Shown: positions 22,376-30,607 of the stretch, one piece after another
Layout of the letters: each line of letters begins with the position of its first letter
How positions within the stretch are numbered: position 1 is the first letter of the stretch
Assembly (NCBI RefSeq): GCF_000832065.1
Contig: NZ_JXQM01000001.1
Span: 467,200 to 531,199, forward strand
DNA length: 64,000 nucleotides
Direction: 5' to 3'
Source of the DNA: Nitrosospira sp. NpAV
GTDB taxonomy: Bacteria; Pseudomonadota; Gammaproteobacteria; Burkholderiales; Nitrosomonadaceae
Notes under the pieces: generated by a model
The model's input: only the letters and a program-made list of their open reading frames with translations
The model's database searches: none
Told to the model about the DNA's origin: nothing
Made by a program: the position numbers and the translations under genes

Positions 22376-23158
22376 GTGCTGGATGCGGTCATTAGTGCTA
22401 TTAGGGCGGTTGCACAACAGGAGATTGTGCCGCGGTACCTAAGAGTTGCGCGCCAGCGAAAGGCTGATGGCAGCCTGATTACCGAAGCTGATCTTGCCAC
22501 GCAGGAAGCGCTGTCGTGCGAGTTGCGAAAAATTTGCCCCGGTGCCGTGGTGGGAGAAGAGATGACGGAACAGGAGCAAATCGACCAGTGGCTTGCAGGG
22601 GATGCCGGACTGTGGTGCATGGATCCGATAGATGGTACCTCTAATTTTGTCAATGGCCTACCCTATTTTGCCGTTTCGGTGGCACTGATGCGGCAGGGAA
22701 GAAGCATTCTTGGTGTGGTCTATAACCCGGTCGCGGACGAAATGTTCTACGCGGAGCAAGGCGGCGGGGCCTATCTCAACGGCGAAAAGCTGCCGATCAA
22801 AGAACATGTCCCGCTACTCAGAAGCGCGATGGCGAACGTGGATTTGAAGCGGCTTAGCGCCAAACTTGCGGAGGGAGTCTGCACCAAGCGGCCGTTCTCT
22901 TCCCAACGCAACTTCGGCTCCTGTGCACTGGAATGGTGCTACACCGCCGCCGGAAGATTTGATCTTTCTCTGCATGGGGGACAAAAACTGTGGGATTACG
23001 CCGCAGGCAGTCTCATTCTGCAAGAGGCGGGTGGGCACATGTGCGGGTTCGATCAGGACGATTTCTGGGCGGAGCCGCTCTGGCAACGCTCGGCCATCGC
23101 TGCACTCGATCCAGGGCTGTTTATCCAATGGCGCGACTGGGTGCGGGCGCATCGATAA
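22376..23158 (+). CDS. inositol-monophosphatase-family phosphatase (histidinol-phosphatase-like)
   Basis: Mg-dependent, Li-sensitive-type phosphatase fold. The 260-residue protein begins at GTG 22376, three bases after the preceding stop, with GGA upstream. Metal-site motifs are visible: VVGEEMTE, WCMDPIDGTSNFVNGLP and KLWDYAAGSLILQEAGG. Members of this branch include histidinol-phosphatases (HisN) and inositol or fructose-bisphosphatases; WCMDPIDGTSNF with a short C terminus looks closest to the HisN-type group, but the substrate cannot be settled from sequence. Confidence 0.85.
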   Translation: MLDAVISAIRAVAQQEIVPRYLRVARQRKADGSLITEADLATQEALSCELRKICPGAVVGEEMTEQEQIDQWLAGDAGLWCMDPIDGTSNFVNGLPYFAVSVALMRQGRSILGVVYNPVADEMFYAEQGGGAYLNGEKLPIKEHVPLLRSAMANVDLKRLSAKLAEGVCTKRPFSSQRNFGSCALEWCYTAAGRFDLSLHGGQKLWDYAAGSLILQEAGGHMCGFDQDDFWAEPLWQRSAIAALDPGLFIQWRDWVRAHR

Positions 23159-23610
23159 ATCGCGCTTTTTTATCGCCTTCCAATTCTCCCTTCCTGAATA
23201 TCCGTTTCATCGGGTAGTTGTCAATAAACCCGACCAAAATTGTCTCCTTTTGACGACAAAAAATTTAGTTCATAAACATATAGTTATTTTTAAAGCGACA
23301 ATAAACAGTCGAATTTGGAGACAAAATCTATCTGGCATAACTAATAACTTTATGATTATTAATGGATGAATGTTGTGGCATGGATTGTGCTTAATGGTAG
23401 GGCAACGAATTCGGTTAGCTCAAGCAAGAACACTTCACGACGTGGCAACCAAGCAAGTGTCCTCCCATGGTGAGTGCAGCCCGGTCAGTTCTCATACATT
23501 CATCTATCGGGGAAACGGTGGCCATACTGAAATTGCGTGCATACCCCATACACCTCAGGTATTGCATCCCGGAAGAGACCTATGTCTACTAAATCTCTGG
23601 ACCCTCTGAC
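23159..23610 (+). promoter_or_regulatory. regulatory region with sigma-54 type promoter for the acyltransferase
   Basis: No gene is supported here. At 23376-23390 the sequence TGGCATGGATTGTGC has GG (23377-23378), exactly ten bases, then GC (23389-23390), the -24/-12 spacing of sigma-54 promoters. Upstream lie TTGTC/GACAA inverted pairs: TTGTCTCCTTTTGACGACAA at 23239-23258, and an inverted TTTTGTCTCC at about 23316-23326. These resemble the palindromes upstream of the two PEP-CTERM genes and could bind an enhancer-binding protein. The leader from the predicted start to 23611 is about 210 bases. Confidence 0.55.
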
Positions 23611-24396
23611 ATGCAACTAAATACTAAAGAATATCTGCACCCCAATATCCGCTCTCACTTCCCGGCGGGAATCAGCGAGAACTACGCTATACCACACTCT
23701 TCGTCGATTGAGCGCCACTTCGACAAAACCCCCGATGAAGAATTTGTTCTGAAGCGCAGTGGTTACCATATTCGCTTGGTGGATACACCCAGACAACGCG
23801 CCAGAGCCGGCATGCTTATTGAGCGCATGTACTCGTGGCGCGGTTACCATACGGACACCGCCGCAGCGGCGATGCTGAATAACATCAACCAATTGACGCT
23901 CGAGGCATCCAGCGAGCATCAAATTTTCGGGACGTTAACGCTGGGCATGGACTCCGAAAGGGGTCTGCTCGCGGACGAGCTTTACGAGCAGGAAATCAAT
24001 AGCTTTCGTGGAGGGGGTAGAAAAGTCTGCGAACTCTCAAAACTCGCTATAGATTCCGAGTACAGCTCAAAAGAAATGCTGGCTTCACTTTTTCACCTTG
24101 CTTACATTTTTGGGCGCAATATTCATAAAGCGACAGACTTGTTTATCGAGGTCAACCCGCGTCATGCAGGGTTCTACAAACGTATGCTCGGACTTCGCCA
24201 GATCGGAGAGGAACGAACCTGCCGGCGTGTCCAGGCGCCGGCGGTATTGATGCACCTTGAGCTGGATTATGTGGACGCCCAGATTGCTTCCTTGGCTGGC
24301 TCGTGCAAATCTGGCGAAAAGTCTCTCTATCCCTATTTCTTTTCGCGGCATGAGGAAATAGGATTAGCGCGGAAACTCCAATGGTACAACAACTGA
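23611..24396 (+). CDS. PEP-CTERM/exosortase-associated acyltransferase (FeeM/GNAT-like)
   Basis: A 261-residue soluble GNAT-fold protein resembling N-acyl amino acid synthases (FeeM) and autoinducer synthases, a family repeatedly found in genomes with exosortase/PEP-CTERM systems. Seen: YHIRLVDTPRQRARAGMLIERMYSWRGY near residues 51-76, the central strand IFGTLTLGMDSERGLLADE, CELSKLAIDSEYSSKEMLASLFH, and IEVNPRHAGFYKRMLGL, all matching the layout of that family (a substrate-pocket strand, an acyl-CoA/ACP loop, and the N-[PH]-RH...FY motif). It would N-acylate an amino acid or similar amine; substrate unknown. The sigma-54 type promoter shared with nearby PEP-CTERM genes supports a role in the same envelope system. 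Confidence 0.75.
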   Translation: MQLNTKEYLHPNIRSHFPAGISENYAIPHSSSIERHFDKTPDEEFVLKRSGYHIRLVDTPRQRARAGMLIERMYSWRGYHTDTAAAAMLNNINQLTLEASSEHQIFGTLTLGMDSERGLLADELYEQEINSFRGGGRKVCELSKLAIDSEYSSKEMLASLFHLAYIFGRNIHKATDLFIEVNPRHAGFYKRMLGLRQIGEERTCRRVQAPAVLMHLELDYVDAQIASLAGSCKSGEKSLYPYFFSRHEEIGLARKLQWYNN

Positions 24397-24548
24397 GCCG
24401 CAGTGCCACGGGCTTGTTTTATGGCCGGAAATCTAAATTCGCCCGCTTGTAGCTTGGGAAAATAGTTTTGATTGCTCTCTACATTCCACGTCTCTACAAT
24501 AAGATCCTGGAGATACCCCGAAGCAAAAAATCATAGGTGGAGGGTGGA

Positions 24549-25556
24549 ATGAGAAAGATACTCAGCGCATGTGTGCTGCTGATAACAGTGTTTTCGCTGC
24601 CTGTCGTTTGGGCTGCACCACCCAAATACGACACGCTTTATGTATTTGGCGATAGCTTGTCTGACACCGGTAACGATATTATTCTTACCAGAGTCCAGAG
24701 AATTGATCCGCCTATCCCCCCTTCAGAGAGTCCCCACCGCACATACTACAACGGGCGCTTCTCCAATGGTCCGGTTGCGGTCGAATATCTATGGCGCCTG
24801 TTGCGAGGTAACGACAGCGCATCGCTTAACCCTTTTCTTTCCAATATCAATCTTCCCGCTCAAGGAGGCATCAACTTTGCGTTTGGGGGGTCGACGTCAG
24901 GCTACTTGAACCAGATGCCCGGAGGGATTTATGTACCGGGAGCGCTCGGTCAAATAGAATTATTCCGCAAAGCATTAAAAGGCAAACGAGCCAAAGACAC
25001 TGCGTTATACACGGTTTGGACGGGGGTGAATGACTATCTACTGGGCCTGGAAGCAGGAATGAGTCCACCTTCGCCCGCTAATACTGTGGCAAACATCACT
25101 AAGGCCATACAAACGCTCCATTCCCTCGGTGCACGCAATTTCCTCATACCAAATCTGCCTAACTTGGGCTTAACCCCCTTTATTCAGGAAAAAGGGCTGG
25201 GAGCGGAATTCCTGCTGCTCACCGAAGGCCATAATGCGCTACTGTCTCAAGCCCTAAATGAGCTTACGCCCAGACTACCAGGAATCAGGATTTTCCTCGT
25301 CGACCTGTTCAAGGTATCACAAGACCTCCTGAACGAAAGCGAAAATCCCATCATTACCATGCCGCCCGCCCTTGAAACGCTTCCTGGTGGAACCGGGGCC
25401 GCAAGTTGTTTTTTTATAGATCCCACGACTTGTCCGGATGTCGATGTGACCGCCGCCTTAGCACAGCCTTTCGCTTTCTGGGATATCATGCATCCCACGA
25501 CCTTTATCCATAATTACTATGGACAAGCCATGTTTAAAAGCTTGCAACCCAAGTAA
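24549..25556 (+). CDS. secreted GDSL/SGNH esterase
   Basis: A 335-residue exported hydrolase. ATG 24549 sits behind GGAGGGTGG and gives a signal peptide (MRKILSACVLLITVFSLPVVWA). SGNH blocks are intact: FGDSLSDTGND with the nucleophile Ser36, the oxyanion Asn region GGSTSGYL, WTGVNDYL (block III), and the Asp/His pair in FWDIMHPT (block V). It resembles lysophospholipase/thermolabile-hemolysin type lipases. Two Cys in CFFIDPTTC may form a disulfide. A possible sigma-70 promoter, TTGCTC-17-TACAAT, lies at about 24472-24500. No PEP-CTERM tail is present. Confidence 0.85.
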   Translation: MRKILSACVLLITVFSLPVVWAAPPKYDTLYVFGDSLSDTGNDIILTRVQRIDPPIPPSESPHRTYYNGRFSNGPVAVEYLWRLLRGNDSASLNPFLSNINLPAQGGINFAFGGSTSGYLNQMPGGIYVPGALGQIELFRKALKGKRAKDTALYTVWTGVNDYLLGLEAGMSPPSPANTVANITKAIQTLHSLGARNFLIPNLPNLGLTPFIQEKGLGAEFLLLTEGHNALLSQALNELTPRLPGIRIFLVDLFKVSQDLLNESENPIITMPPALETLPGGTGAASCFFIDPTTCPDVDVTAALAQPFAFWDIMHPTTFIHNYYGQAMFKSLQPK

Positions 25557-25653
25557 TAATCACCCGTAACGGTCATTTGATGAGCGATCAAGCTACTGCT
25601 CGCTGAACTCTCAAGAAAGCCCTGATGCCGTTGCAGAGAATGTCTGATTTTTC

Positions 25654-25672
25654 TTGTCGAGTATTTTTACAC
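25654..25672 (+). promoter_or_regulatory. upstream element copy 1 (putative activator site)
   Basis: TTGTCGAGTATTTTTACAC, repeated without change at 25807-25825. It fits a TTGTC-N5-TTTT-N-ACA pattern also seen before the second PEP-CTERM gene. It lies about 260 bases upstream of the sigma-54 type promoter. Confidence 0.45.
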
Positions 25673-25806
25673 CGGGATACGAGAGATCTGCGAAATATTT
25701 CGATTAATAATCGATACTATCATTTAAATATCAATGACTTATAGGATATTCCCGCTATTAGCGCTAAGCGTTCTTATAAGATAGCCCTCAGGAAAGTTCG
25801 GAATTT

Positions 25807-25825
25807 TTGTCGAGTATTTTTACAC
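25807..25825 (+). promoter_or_regulatory. upstream element copy 2 (putative activator site)
   Basis: Identical 19-base copy of 25654-25672. Its centre is about 98 bases upstream of the -24 GG at 25913, nearly the same distance as in front of the second PEP-CTERM gene (about 96), as expected for an enhancer site of a sigma-54 activator. The region 25557-26022 otherwise holds no gene. Confidence 0.5.
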
Positions 25826-25910
25826 TTTGATAAAAGAACTACCTCAAAATTGTTTAAGGTATTATTTAATTCATTTATAGATCATAAGCTTATATAAAAA
25901 ACATCTATCC

Positions 25911-25928
25911 TAGGCACAAGGCTTGCTT
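25911..25928 (+). promoter_or_regulatory. sigma-54 type promoter of PEP-CTERM gene 1
   Basis: TAGGCACAAGGCTTGCTT: GG (25913-25914), ten bases, GC (25925-25926), with GGCAC and TTGCT matching the consensus. It predicts a leader of about 85 bases before ATG 26023. The second PEP-CTERM gene has the same element at the same distance. Confidence 0.75.
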
Positions 25929-26022
25929 ATATAAAACCGAGTAGCAAAGAGCTCGGGGAATTCAAGCTCCCACAGCGGAGTTGGAACCAAATAATTACTT
26001 TTAATCTTTTGAGGGTCACATT

Positions 26023-26868
26023 ATGAATAAAACTATAACTTCGGTTCTTGCGGCAGTAGGCATTGCAGCATCGGCTCCGGCATCGGCGATTATCGTCGGT
26101 GGGATTGATTTCGGGGTATTGGGAGGAGATCCTACCCGTACACATATAGAGACCGCTACGCTCGCACAAACCTTCGTAAATGGCAACGGGCAAAGTGCAT
26201 CTGTCTACGGATACATTACCACTGTCAATGGCGATAACACCTATTGCGCCGACGGCAGCGGTAATTGCGGACTGTTCTATACTGCGACCTTTAGCGGTTC
26301 GCAGAACTTCAGTCCCTCTTACGTCGAATTCACCAGTGCAACCGTTTCGGTTTATTACAGCAATGTCTCCCCTATCAATTTGCTGAATCAGGATTCGCCG
26401 ACCAATTTAGCGACCATCCAGGCGTTTAACGGCGGAAATCCCTGGGTAACGCTGACGGGTCACGGCAATCTGGGCGGTATCGCCGATCCCCTGGCAGTTG
26501 TTAACGGTGGCGGTATCTTAACCGGTGCAACCTTGAGCGGAACTGGTTTCGGGCTGTTTGATGTGACAGGCCCCGGCGATGCCTCGGTAATCTCGTTCCT
26601 CAACGCAAACGGCGTGCTGGATGCCGCGGGTGGTGCAACGGACATCGTGCTCACCAGCTCGTTTAACAACGAAGTGTTGAATTCCTTCGACGTAGCGAAT
26701 GGTTTTGCCAATGGCTGCCAGGATGGAACAGCTGCCCCGGGAGCCTGGTGCTTTCAAGGTACGGCAAATATACGCGGTGACACCCAGATCCCCGAACCCG
26801 GCATACTTGGGCTGGTGGGCATCGGTCTTCTCGGATTGGGCGCAGCAGTTCGCCGCCGCAAAGCCTGA
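26023..26868 (+). CDS. PEP-CTERM sorted exported protein, tandem copy 1
   Basis: A 281-residue exported protein of unknown function. Signal peptide MNKTITSVLAAVGIAASAPASA at the N terminus; a C-terminal PEP-CTERM sorting signal IPEPGILGLVGIGLLGLG followed by the basic tail VRRRKA, which in relatives is recognised and cut by an exosortase in the inner membrane. The body is Gly/Asn/Thr-rich with four Cys (NTYCADGSGNCG; GCQDG...WCFQG) that could form disulfides. A GAGGG ribosome site precedes ATG 26023. It is about 80 percent identical by eye to 27836-28681. No exosortase gene lies in the window. Promoter: sigma-54 type at 25911. Confidence 0.88.
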   Translation: MNKTITSVLAAVGIAASAPASAIIVGGIDFGVLGGDPTRTHIETATLAQTFVNGNGQSASVYGYITTVNGDNTYCADGSGNCGLFYTATFSGSQNFSPSYVEFTSATVSVYYSNVSPINLLNQDSPTNLATIQAFNGGNPWVTLTGHGNLGGIADPLAVVNGGGILTGATLSGTGFGLFDVTGPGDASVISFLNANGVLDAAGGATDIVLTSSFNNEVLNSFDVANGFANGCQDGTAAPGAWCFQGTANIRGDTQIPEPGILGLVGIGLLGLGAAVRRRKA

Positions 26869-26906
26869 TTAGCCTCAATACCGCAGTAACAGGCTTTAGC
26901 AGAAAT

Positions 26907-26937
26907 AAAAGCGCCCACCATGGTGGGCGCTTTTTTA
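26907..26937 (+). terminator. terminator after PEP-CTERM gene 1
   Basis: A perfect 20-base palindrome (26911-26930) of GCGCCCACC arms, flanked by AAAA on the left and six T on the right. Nearly the same terminator follows the decayed copy (27461) and gene 2 (28721). Confidence 0.92.
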
Positions 26938-27159
26938 TGTGGCTACAGTAAACTTTGTTAAGGAAGCGCTGAACAGGAAGTGGTACCCAAGATTTTAAGG
27001 TACTACTGCCGGTATTTTTGAATACAGCTGATCGGTAGCCCATTCTAAGGCGCGTTCGTCGCCGAGTTCCCTATTTTTCTGTTTATCGTCCATTCTAGGT
27101 GCCGCGGACGATGCTTCACCAGGCTGCGGTAGCGTCAGCTGACGACCTTGCCGGCCGCT

Positions 27160-27411
27160 TCTTACCTTAACGCATGCGGGGTGTCGGATGCTGCAGGTGG
27201 TGCACACAGACATTGTGCTGACCCGTTCATTTGATAGCGCCGTGTTGAATTCTTTCAACTTAGCGCATGGTCTTGCCAATGATTGCAGCGCCCAGGAGCT
27301 TGGTGCTTTCAAGACATCGAATATACCCGGATGTGCTCGGATTCCAGAGCCTGGCAAACTCGGGCTGCTCAGCTCGGTCTTCTCGGATTGGGGCGCCGCT
27401 GCAAAGCCTGA
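27160..27411 (+). pseudogene. decayed third copy of the tandem PEP-CTERM gene (3' part)
   Basis: Between the two intact copies the + strand still reads TDIVLTRSFDSAVLNSFNLAHGLAND and then IPEPGKLGLL, matching the last 80 residues of the intact proteins, but the 5' two thirds, the signal peptide and the ribosome site are missing. The C-terminal helix is garbled by small indels (LLSSVFSDWGAAAKP). The end of the intact genes (GCAAAGCCTGA) and the following terminator are retained. Similarity can be followed back to about 27160 and more weakly to about 27105. Confidence 0.85.
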
Positions 27412-27460
27412 CCCACCGCAATACCGCCGTTGCCGCCGTAACGCTTTAACCAGAAACAGA

Positions 27461-27487
27461 CACGCCCACCATGATGGGCGTTTTTTG
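27461..27487 (+). terminator. terminator of the decayed PEP-CTERM copy
   Basis: CGCCCACCATGATGGGCG stem-loop followed by six T. It is a mutated version of the terminators at 26907 and 28721, showing that the duplicated unit included gene plus terminator. Confidence 0.85.
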
Positions 27488-27618
27488 TGTCACCGTGATA
27501 AACATTCAGCAGACTCAGCTGGGAGCGCCTCCCGTTTCGCTGAGGATCAGAGATAAGTACTAGGGGTAATTCTCAAGACTATTTGACTAGTACCAAGGTA
27601 CTATCAAAGTTCAGTACT

Positions 27619-27639
27619 TTTGTCACAGGTTTTGACAAA
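27619..27639. promoter_or_regulatory. palindromic putative activator site before PEP-CTERM gene 2
   Basis: Perfect inverted repeat TTTGTCA-N7-TGACAAA. It matches the TTGTC-N5-TTTT-N-ACA pattern of the 19-base elements at 25654 and 25807. Its centre lies about 96 bases upstream of the -24 GG at 27724. Confidence 0.55.
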
Positions 27640-27721
27640 CCTGACGATAGGATTTTACCTAGCCCCTTGCTATGCATGATTTATTCCATATATATCATCA
27701 TGTTAATAAATAATTTAATAA

Positions 27722-27739
27722 CAGGCACGGAGTTTGCTT
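27722..27739 (+). promoter_or_regulatory. sigma-54 type promoter of PEP-CTERM gene 2
   Basis: CAGGCACGGAGTTTGCTT: GG (27724-27725), ten bases, GC (27736-27737). GGCAC and TTGCT are identical to the element before gene 1, and the distance to the start codon is about 100 bases in both. Confidence 0.75.
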
Positions 27740-27835
27740 ATAAGAAAGTAGCAGCTCAAAAGATTCACCGATATTAAATTCCCCGGTGGGGTTGGAACCA
27801 ATAATATTACTTCTATAACCTTTAAGGATCATAAA

Positions 27836-28681
27836 ATGAACAAAACTATAACAACACTTCTTGCCGCAATAGGTATTGCCGCGTCGGCTCCAGCATCTGC
27901 GATAGTTGTTGGCGGTGTTGATTTCGGAGCATTGGGAGCAGCTCCTACTAACATACACCTGGAAACCGCCACGCTTGCCCAAACCCTTATCACCGGGAAC
28001 GGACAGAACGCGACCGCCTATGGGTACATCACCACGCTTAACGGGGATAATACCTATTGCGCCGATGGAAGTGGCAATTGCGGGTTGTTTTATGTCGCGC
28101 ACTTCAATGATTCACAGAACTTCAGCTCCTCTTATGTTGAGTTCACCAGTGCAACGGTTTCGGTTTTTTTCAGCAACTCTTCACCTATCAATTTACTGAG
28201 CCAGGACTCGCCGACCAATATCGCCACCATCCAGGCGCTTAATGGCGGGAATCCATGGGTAACGCTGGCGGGTCACGGCAATCTCGGCGGTATCGCCGAT
28301 CCCCTGGCGGTTGTTAATGGCGGCGGCGTCTTGACTGGTGCAACCGCAAGTGGTACGGGTTTCGGTTTATTTGATGTAACGGGTCCCGGCGAAGCTGCGG
28401 TAATTTCATATCTCGACGCAAACGGTGTTCTGGATGCCGCGGGCAATCCTACCGACATTGTGTTGACCAGTTCATTTAACAACAGAGTCCTGAATCCCTT
28501 CGATCAATTGCATGGTCTTGCCAACGGATGCCAGAACGGGACGGCTCAGGCAGGAGCGTGGTGCTTTCAAGGTACGGCTAATTTGCGTGGCGACACTCAA
28601 ATCCCCGAACCCGGCATACTTGGACTGGTCGGCATCGGTCTTCTCGGCTTAGGCACAGCAGTCCGCCGCCGCAAAGCCTGA
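27836..28681 (+). CDS. PEP-CTERM sorted exported protein, tandem copy 2
   Basis: A 281-residue close paralogue of the protein at 26023, of the same length. Signal peptide MNKTITTLLAAIGIAASAPASA; the same four-Cys layout (NTYCADGSGNCG; GCQNG...WCFQG); C-terminal sorting signal IPEPGILGLVGIGLLGLG and tail VRRRKA, identical to copy 1 apart from the residue before the tail. Ribosome site AAGGATC before ATG 27836. Differences are scattered substitutions without indels, as expected for two copies both kept under selection. Function unknown; export and exosortase anchoring are inferred from the two terminal signals. Confidence 0.88.
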   Translation: MNKTITTLLAAIGIAASAPASAIVVGGVDFGALGAAPTNIHLETATLAQTLITGNGQNATAYGYITTLNGDNTYCADGSGNCGLFYVAHFNDSQNFSSSYVEFTSATVSVFFSNSSPINLLSQDSPTNIATIQALNGGNPWVTLAGHGNLGGIADPLAVVNGGGVLTGATASGTGFGLFDVTGPGEAAVISYLDANGVLDAAGNPTDIVLTSSFNNRVLNPFDQLHGLANGCQNGTAQAGAWCFQGTANLRGDTQIPEPGILGLVGIGLLGLGTAVRRRKA

Positions 28682-28720
28682 TCAACCGCAATACCATAAT
28701 AATAGGCTTAGCCAGAAACA

Positions 28721-28750
28721 AAAGCGCCCACCCTGGTGGGCGCTTTTTTT
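28721..28750 (+). terminator. terminator after PEP-CTERM gene 2
   Basis: GCGCCCACC/GGTGGGCGC stem (28724-28732 with 28735-28743), two-base centre, followed by seven T. Confidence 0.92.
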
Positions 28751-28780
28751 GCCTGTCACAATAATCCTAAATCTGGCGAT

Positions 28781-28858
28781 TGACCGCTCATTTATCAATC
28801 TCGGACCATGATTCCCACCTTCTGGACGAGTCCGCCAAGGGGCGGATTGCATAACTTT
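28781..28858 (+). repeat. dispersed intergenic repeat, family B, copy 4 (partial)
   Basis: Shares CTCATTT, CTCGGACCATGA and GAGTCCGC...GCGGATT in order with the copies upstream of rsmB, ntrX and pyk, but is shorter in the middle. It is followed directly by an inverted family A repeat. Confidence 0.4.
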
Positions 28859-28865
28859 TGCGCAG

Positions 28866-28976
28866 GCACTGCGTCATTCGCAACATCCCTGGTATAAACG
28901 GCATTCCGCGTCGCTGCGCCTTGCCCTGTACTTCAAAAACCGCACACTTCACCCTTCCAGCTACCGAATTTGGATA
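28866..28976 (-). repeat. dispersed intergenic repeat, family A, copy 2
   Basis: Read on the - strand it matches copy 1 (179-302): GGTGAAGTGTGCGGTTTTTG, CAGGGCAAGGC, GGAATGCCGTT, and ATGTTGCGAATGACGCAG at the end. It fills the gap between PEP-CTERM gene 2 and the convergent oxidase gene. Confidence 0.65.
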
Positions 28977-28993
28977 GCAGGGCTTCAGCAGGC

Positions 28994-30607
28994 TCAACCC
29001 TGGGAATATCTCCCAGGCGCTATCAATCCGTCGGGATCCAACTCCCGTTTGAGTGCGGCAACAGCTTGCCAGTAAGGCGTTTCAAGTTTTATGAAATGCT
29101 GCATCGAGTCGACGGTGGCACGATAAGGAATACAGCCGATTGCGCGCCCCGCCTCGAAGAGCGCATCGTAGCATTGCCTGCCACGTTCTACCGCTTCTTC
29201 ACTGGCGCGATCGAAGAGCAATGGTACGGTACTGTTGAAACAGCGATCGGATAAACTGGTTAGCGTTATCAGTGGCTCAAAACCATGCGCGAGGCAGACC
29301 TCATGCACCATCCGCGCATACGCCCTGACAGTATCCGCACGCATGGGCACCAGGGGCGAATACCATATCAAGCCGCAGCCGTCCCGTGCGGGGTTCATCG
29401 GTGAGTTATCCGCCGGCCGCTTACCCGAGATCCAGTAAGCCAAAGGCAGCGCGATCTCGCTAGGTCTGCCCGCCAGCGCCTGCAAGGTCTTGTCAAGCAG
29501 ACCAAGCATATTTTGCAGCCCCAGGCCCGATTCACCGGGGATGAAATGACTCAGCCGTTTAAGATTGCCCACCGACTCCGGCGTGAAAAAAACCAATTTT
29601 TTGACAATACCTGAGAGTCTCTTTTTTATCACGGACTTGACGGCGCGAACCACTTGTACATTGCCATATATTGCGCCCGTCCCCATCCAAGGCATGACCT
29701 GATTTCGACGAGCCATTTTCAAAAGATACTGTTCATCGATGAGGCCATTTTCATCAAGCTGATCGCGAGGATAGGGCTCCATCATCGATAACACTCTGCG
29801 CGTATTCAGCAGGTTGATTAATCCAAGCGTTCCCCCCACCTCGCTCAATAAAACGCGTACCGCTTCCACCGCGCGTTCGATATCGGCATCATGCGGCAAC
29901 CCGAAAAAAAAAGCTTCCACCCGCTCGGGAATCGGTGCAAGCGCAATTGTCATCTGCGTGACAATACCAAATGCGCCCTGAGAAAAAATACCATCGAGAA
30001 ATGGCCCAACCCCCCATTTGAAAGCCCTGTCCACCTCAATGCAACCCAGTTCGGCCAGTGGAGGCCTGTAAACTCTGCCATCGGAAAGTACTGCCTCCAG
30101 TGACGTCACCGAAAGAAAGTGGTCAGCATGCGGAGTCATGCCATAACCACGCTCAAGCGCGTTTCCTACCAGACTGCAATCAGGACCGGCACCGGTAACC
30201 GGACAAAGAAATCTTAGCGAGTTTTCATCAAGATACTTCTGCAGAAGTCGCTGCGTGACCCCCGGCTCAAGTGTCGCCAGTCCGGCATCGATGTCCAGCG
30301 TAATGCGGGTCATGCCTGAAAGATCAACAATCACACACCCATCGATAACTGGATTTGCGCTGCCATAACCCCAATTATTACCGGTACTGACAGGGTACAA
30401 CGGTACCTTCAGCTCCCGCGAAGCTTTGACGATGGCCTTAATCTGGTCTTGGGAAATAGGACAAACTGCGCCCGGAATAGTCCTGTGTACACCAGTGGTG
30501 CAAACACCATATTTGCCTTCGGCCGCCGACTGGTCAAGCACTTGGCTAGAGCCCAATTCGTCAGTCATCCTCTCCAGAAATAACCGATATTGACTTTCGT
30601 GATCCAT
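28994..30607 (-). CDS. FAD-linked oxidase, VAO/PCMH family
   Basis: A 537-residue flavoprotein of the vanillyl-alcohol oxidase / p-cresol methylhydroxylase family. The N-terminal FAD-binding domain shows PVSTGNNWGYGSANPV (pyrophosphate loop), VIVDLSGMTRI, LEPGVTQRLLQKYL and GAGPDCSLVGNALERGYGMTPHADH; the C-terminal cap/substrate domain ends in KRELDPDGLIAPGRY. Relatives oxidise para-substituted phenols such as 4-cresol or vanillyl alcohol; the substrate here is unknown and I could not identify a covalent flavin anchor. No signal peptide is seen. The gene stands alone, convergent with PEP-CTERM gene 2, with 845 noncoding bases upstream. Confidence 0.85.
   Translation of the reverse strand: MDHESQYRLFLERMTDELGSSQVLDQSAAEGKYGVCTTGVHRTIPGAVCPISQDQIKAIVKASRELKVPLYPVSTGNNWGYGSANPVIDGCVIVDLSGMTRITLDIDAGLATLEPGVTQRLLQKYLDENSLRFLCPVTGAGPDCSLVGNALERGYGMTPHADHFLSVTSLEAVLSDGRVYRPPLAELGCIEVDRAFKWGVGPFLDGIFSQGAFGIVTQMTIALAPIPERVEAFFFGLPHDADIERAVEAVRVLLSEVGGTLGLINLLNTRRVLSMMEPYPRDQLDENGLIDEQYLLKMARRNQVMPWMGTGAIYGNVQVVRAVKSVIKKRLSGIVKKLVFFTPESVGNLKRLSHFIPGESGLGLQNMLGLLDKTLQALAGRPSEIALPLAYWISGKRPADNSPMNPARDGCGLIWYSPLVPMRADTVRAYARMVHEVCLAHGFEPLITLTSLSDRCFNSTVPLLFDRASEEAVERGRQCYDALFEAGRAIGCIPYRATVDSMQHFIKLETPYWQAVAALKRELDPDGLIAPGRYSQG

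Noticed and set aside
22866..23369. 167-codon open frame on the + strand
   Set aside because: Mostly out of frame inside the inositol-monophosphatase-family gene; its tail runs into AT-rich regulatory DNA.
23370..23609. 79-codon open frame just before the acyltransferase
   Set aside because: It overlaps the sigma-54 type promoter and has no ribosome site; the product has no known features.
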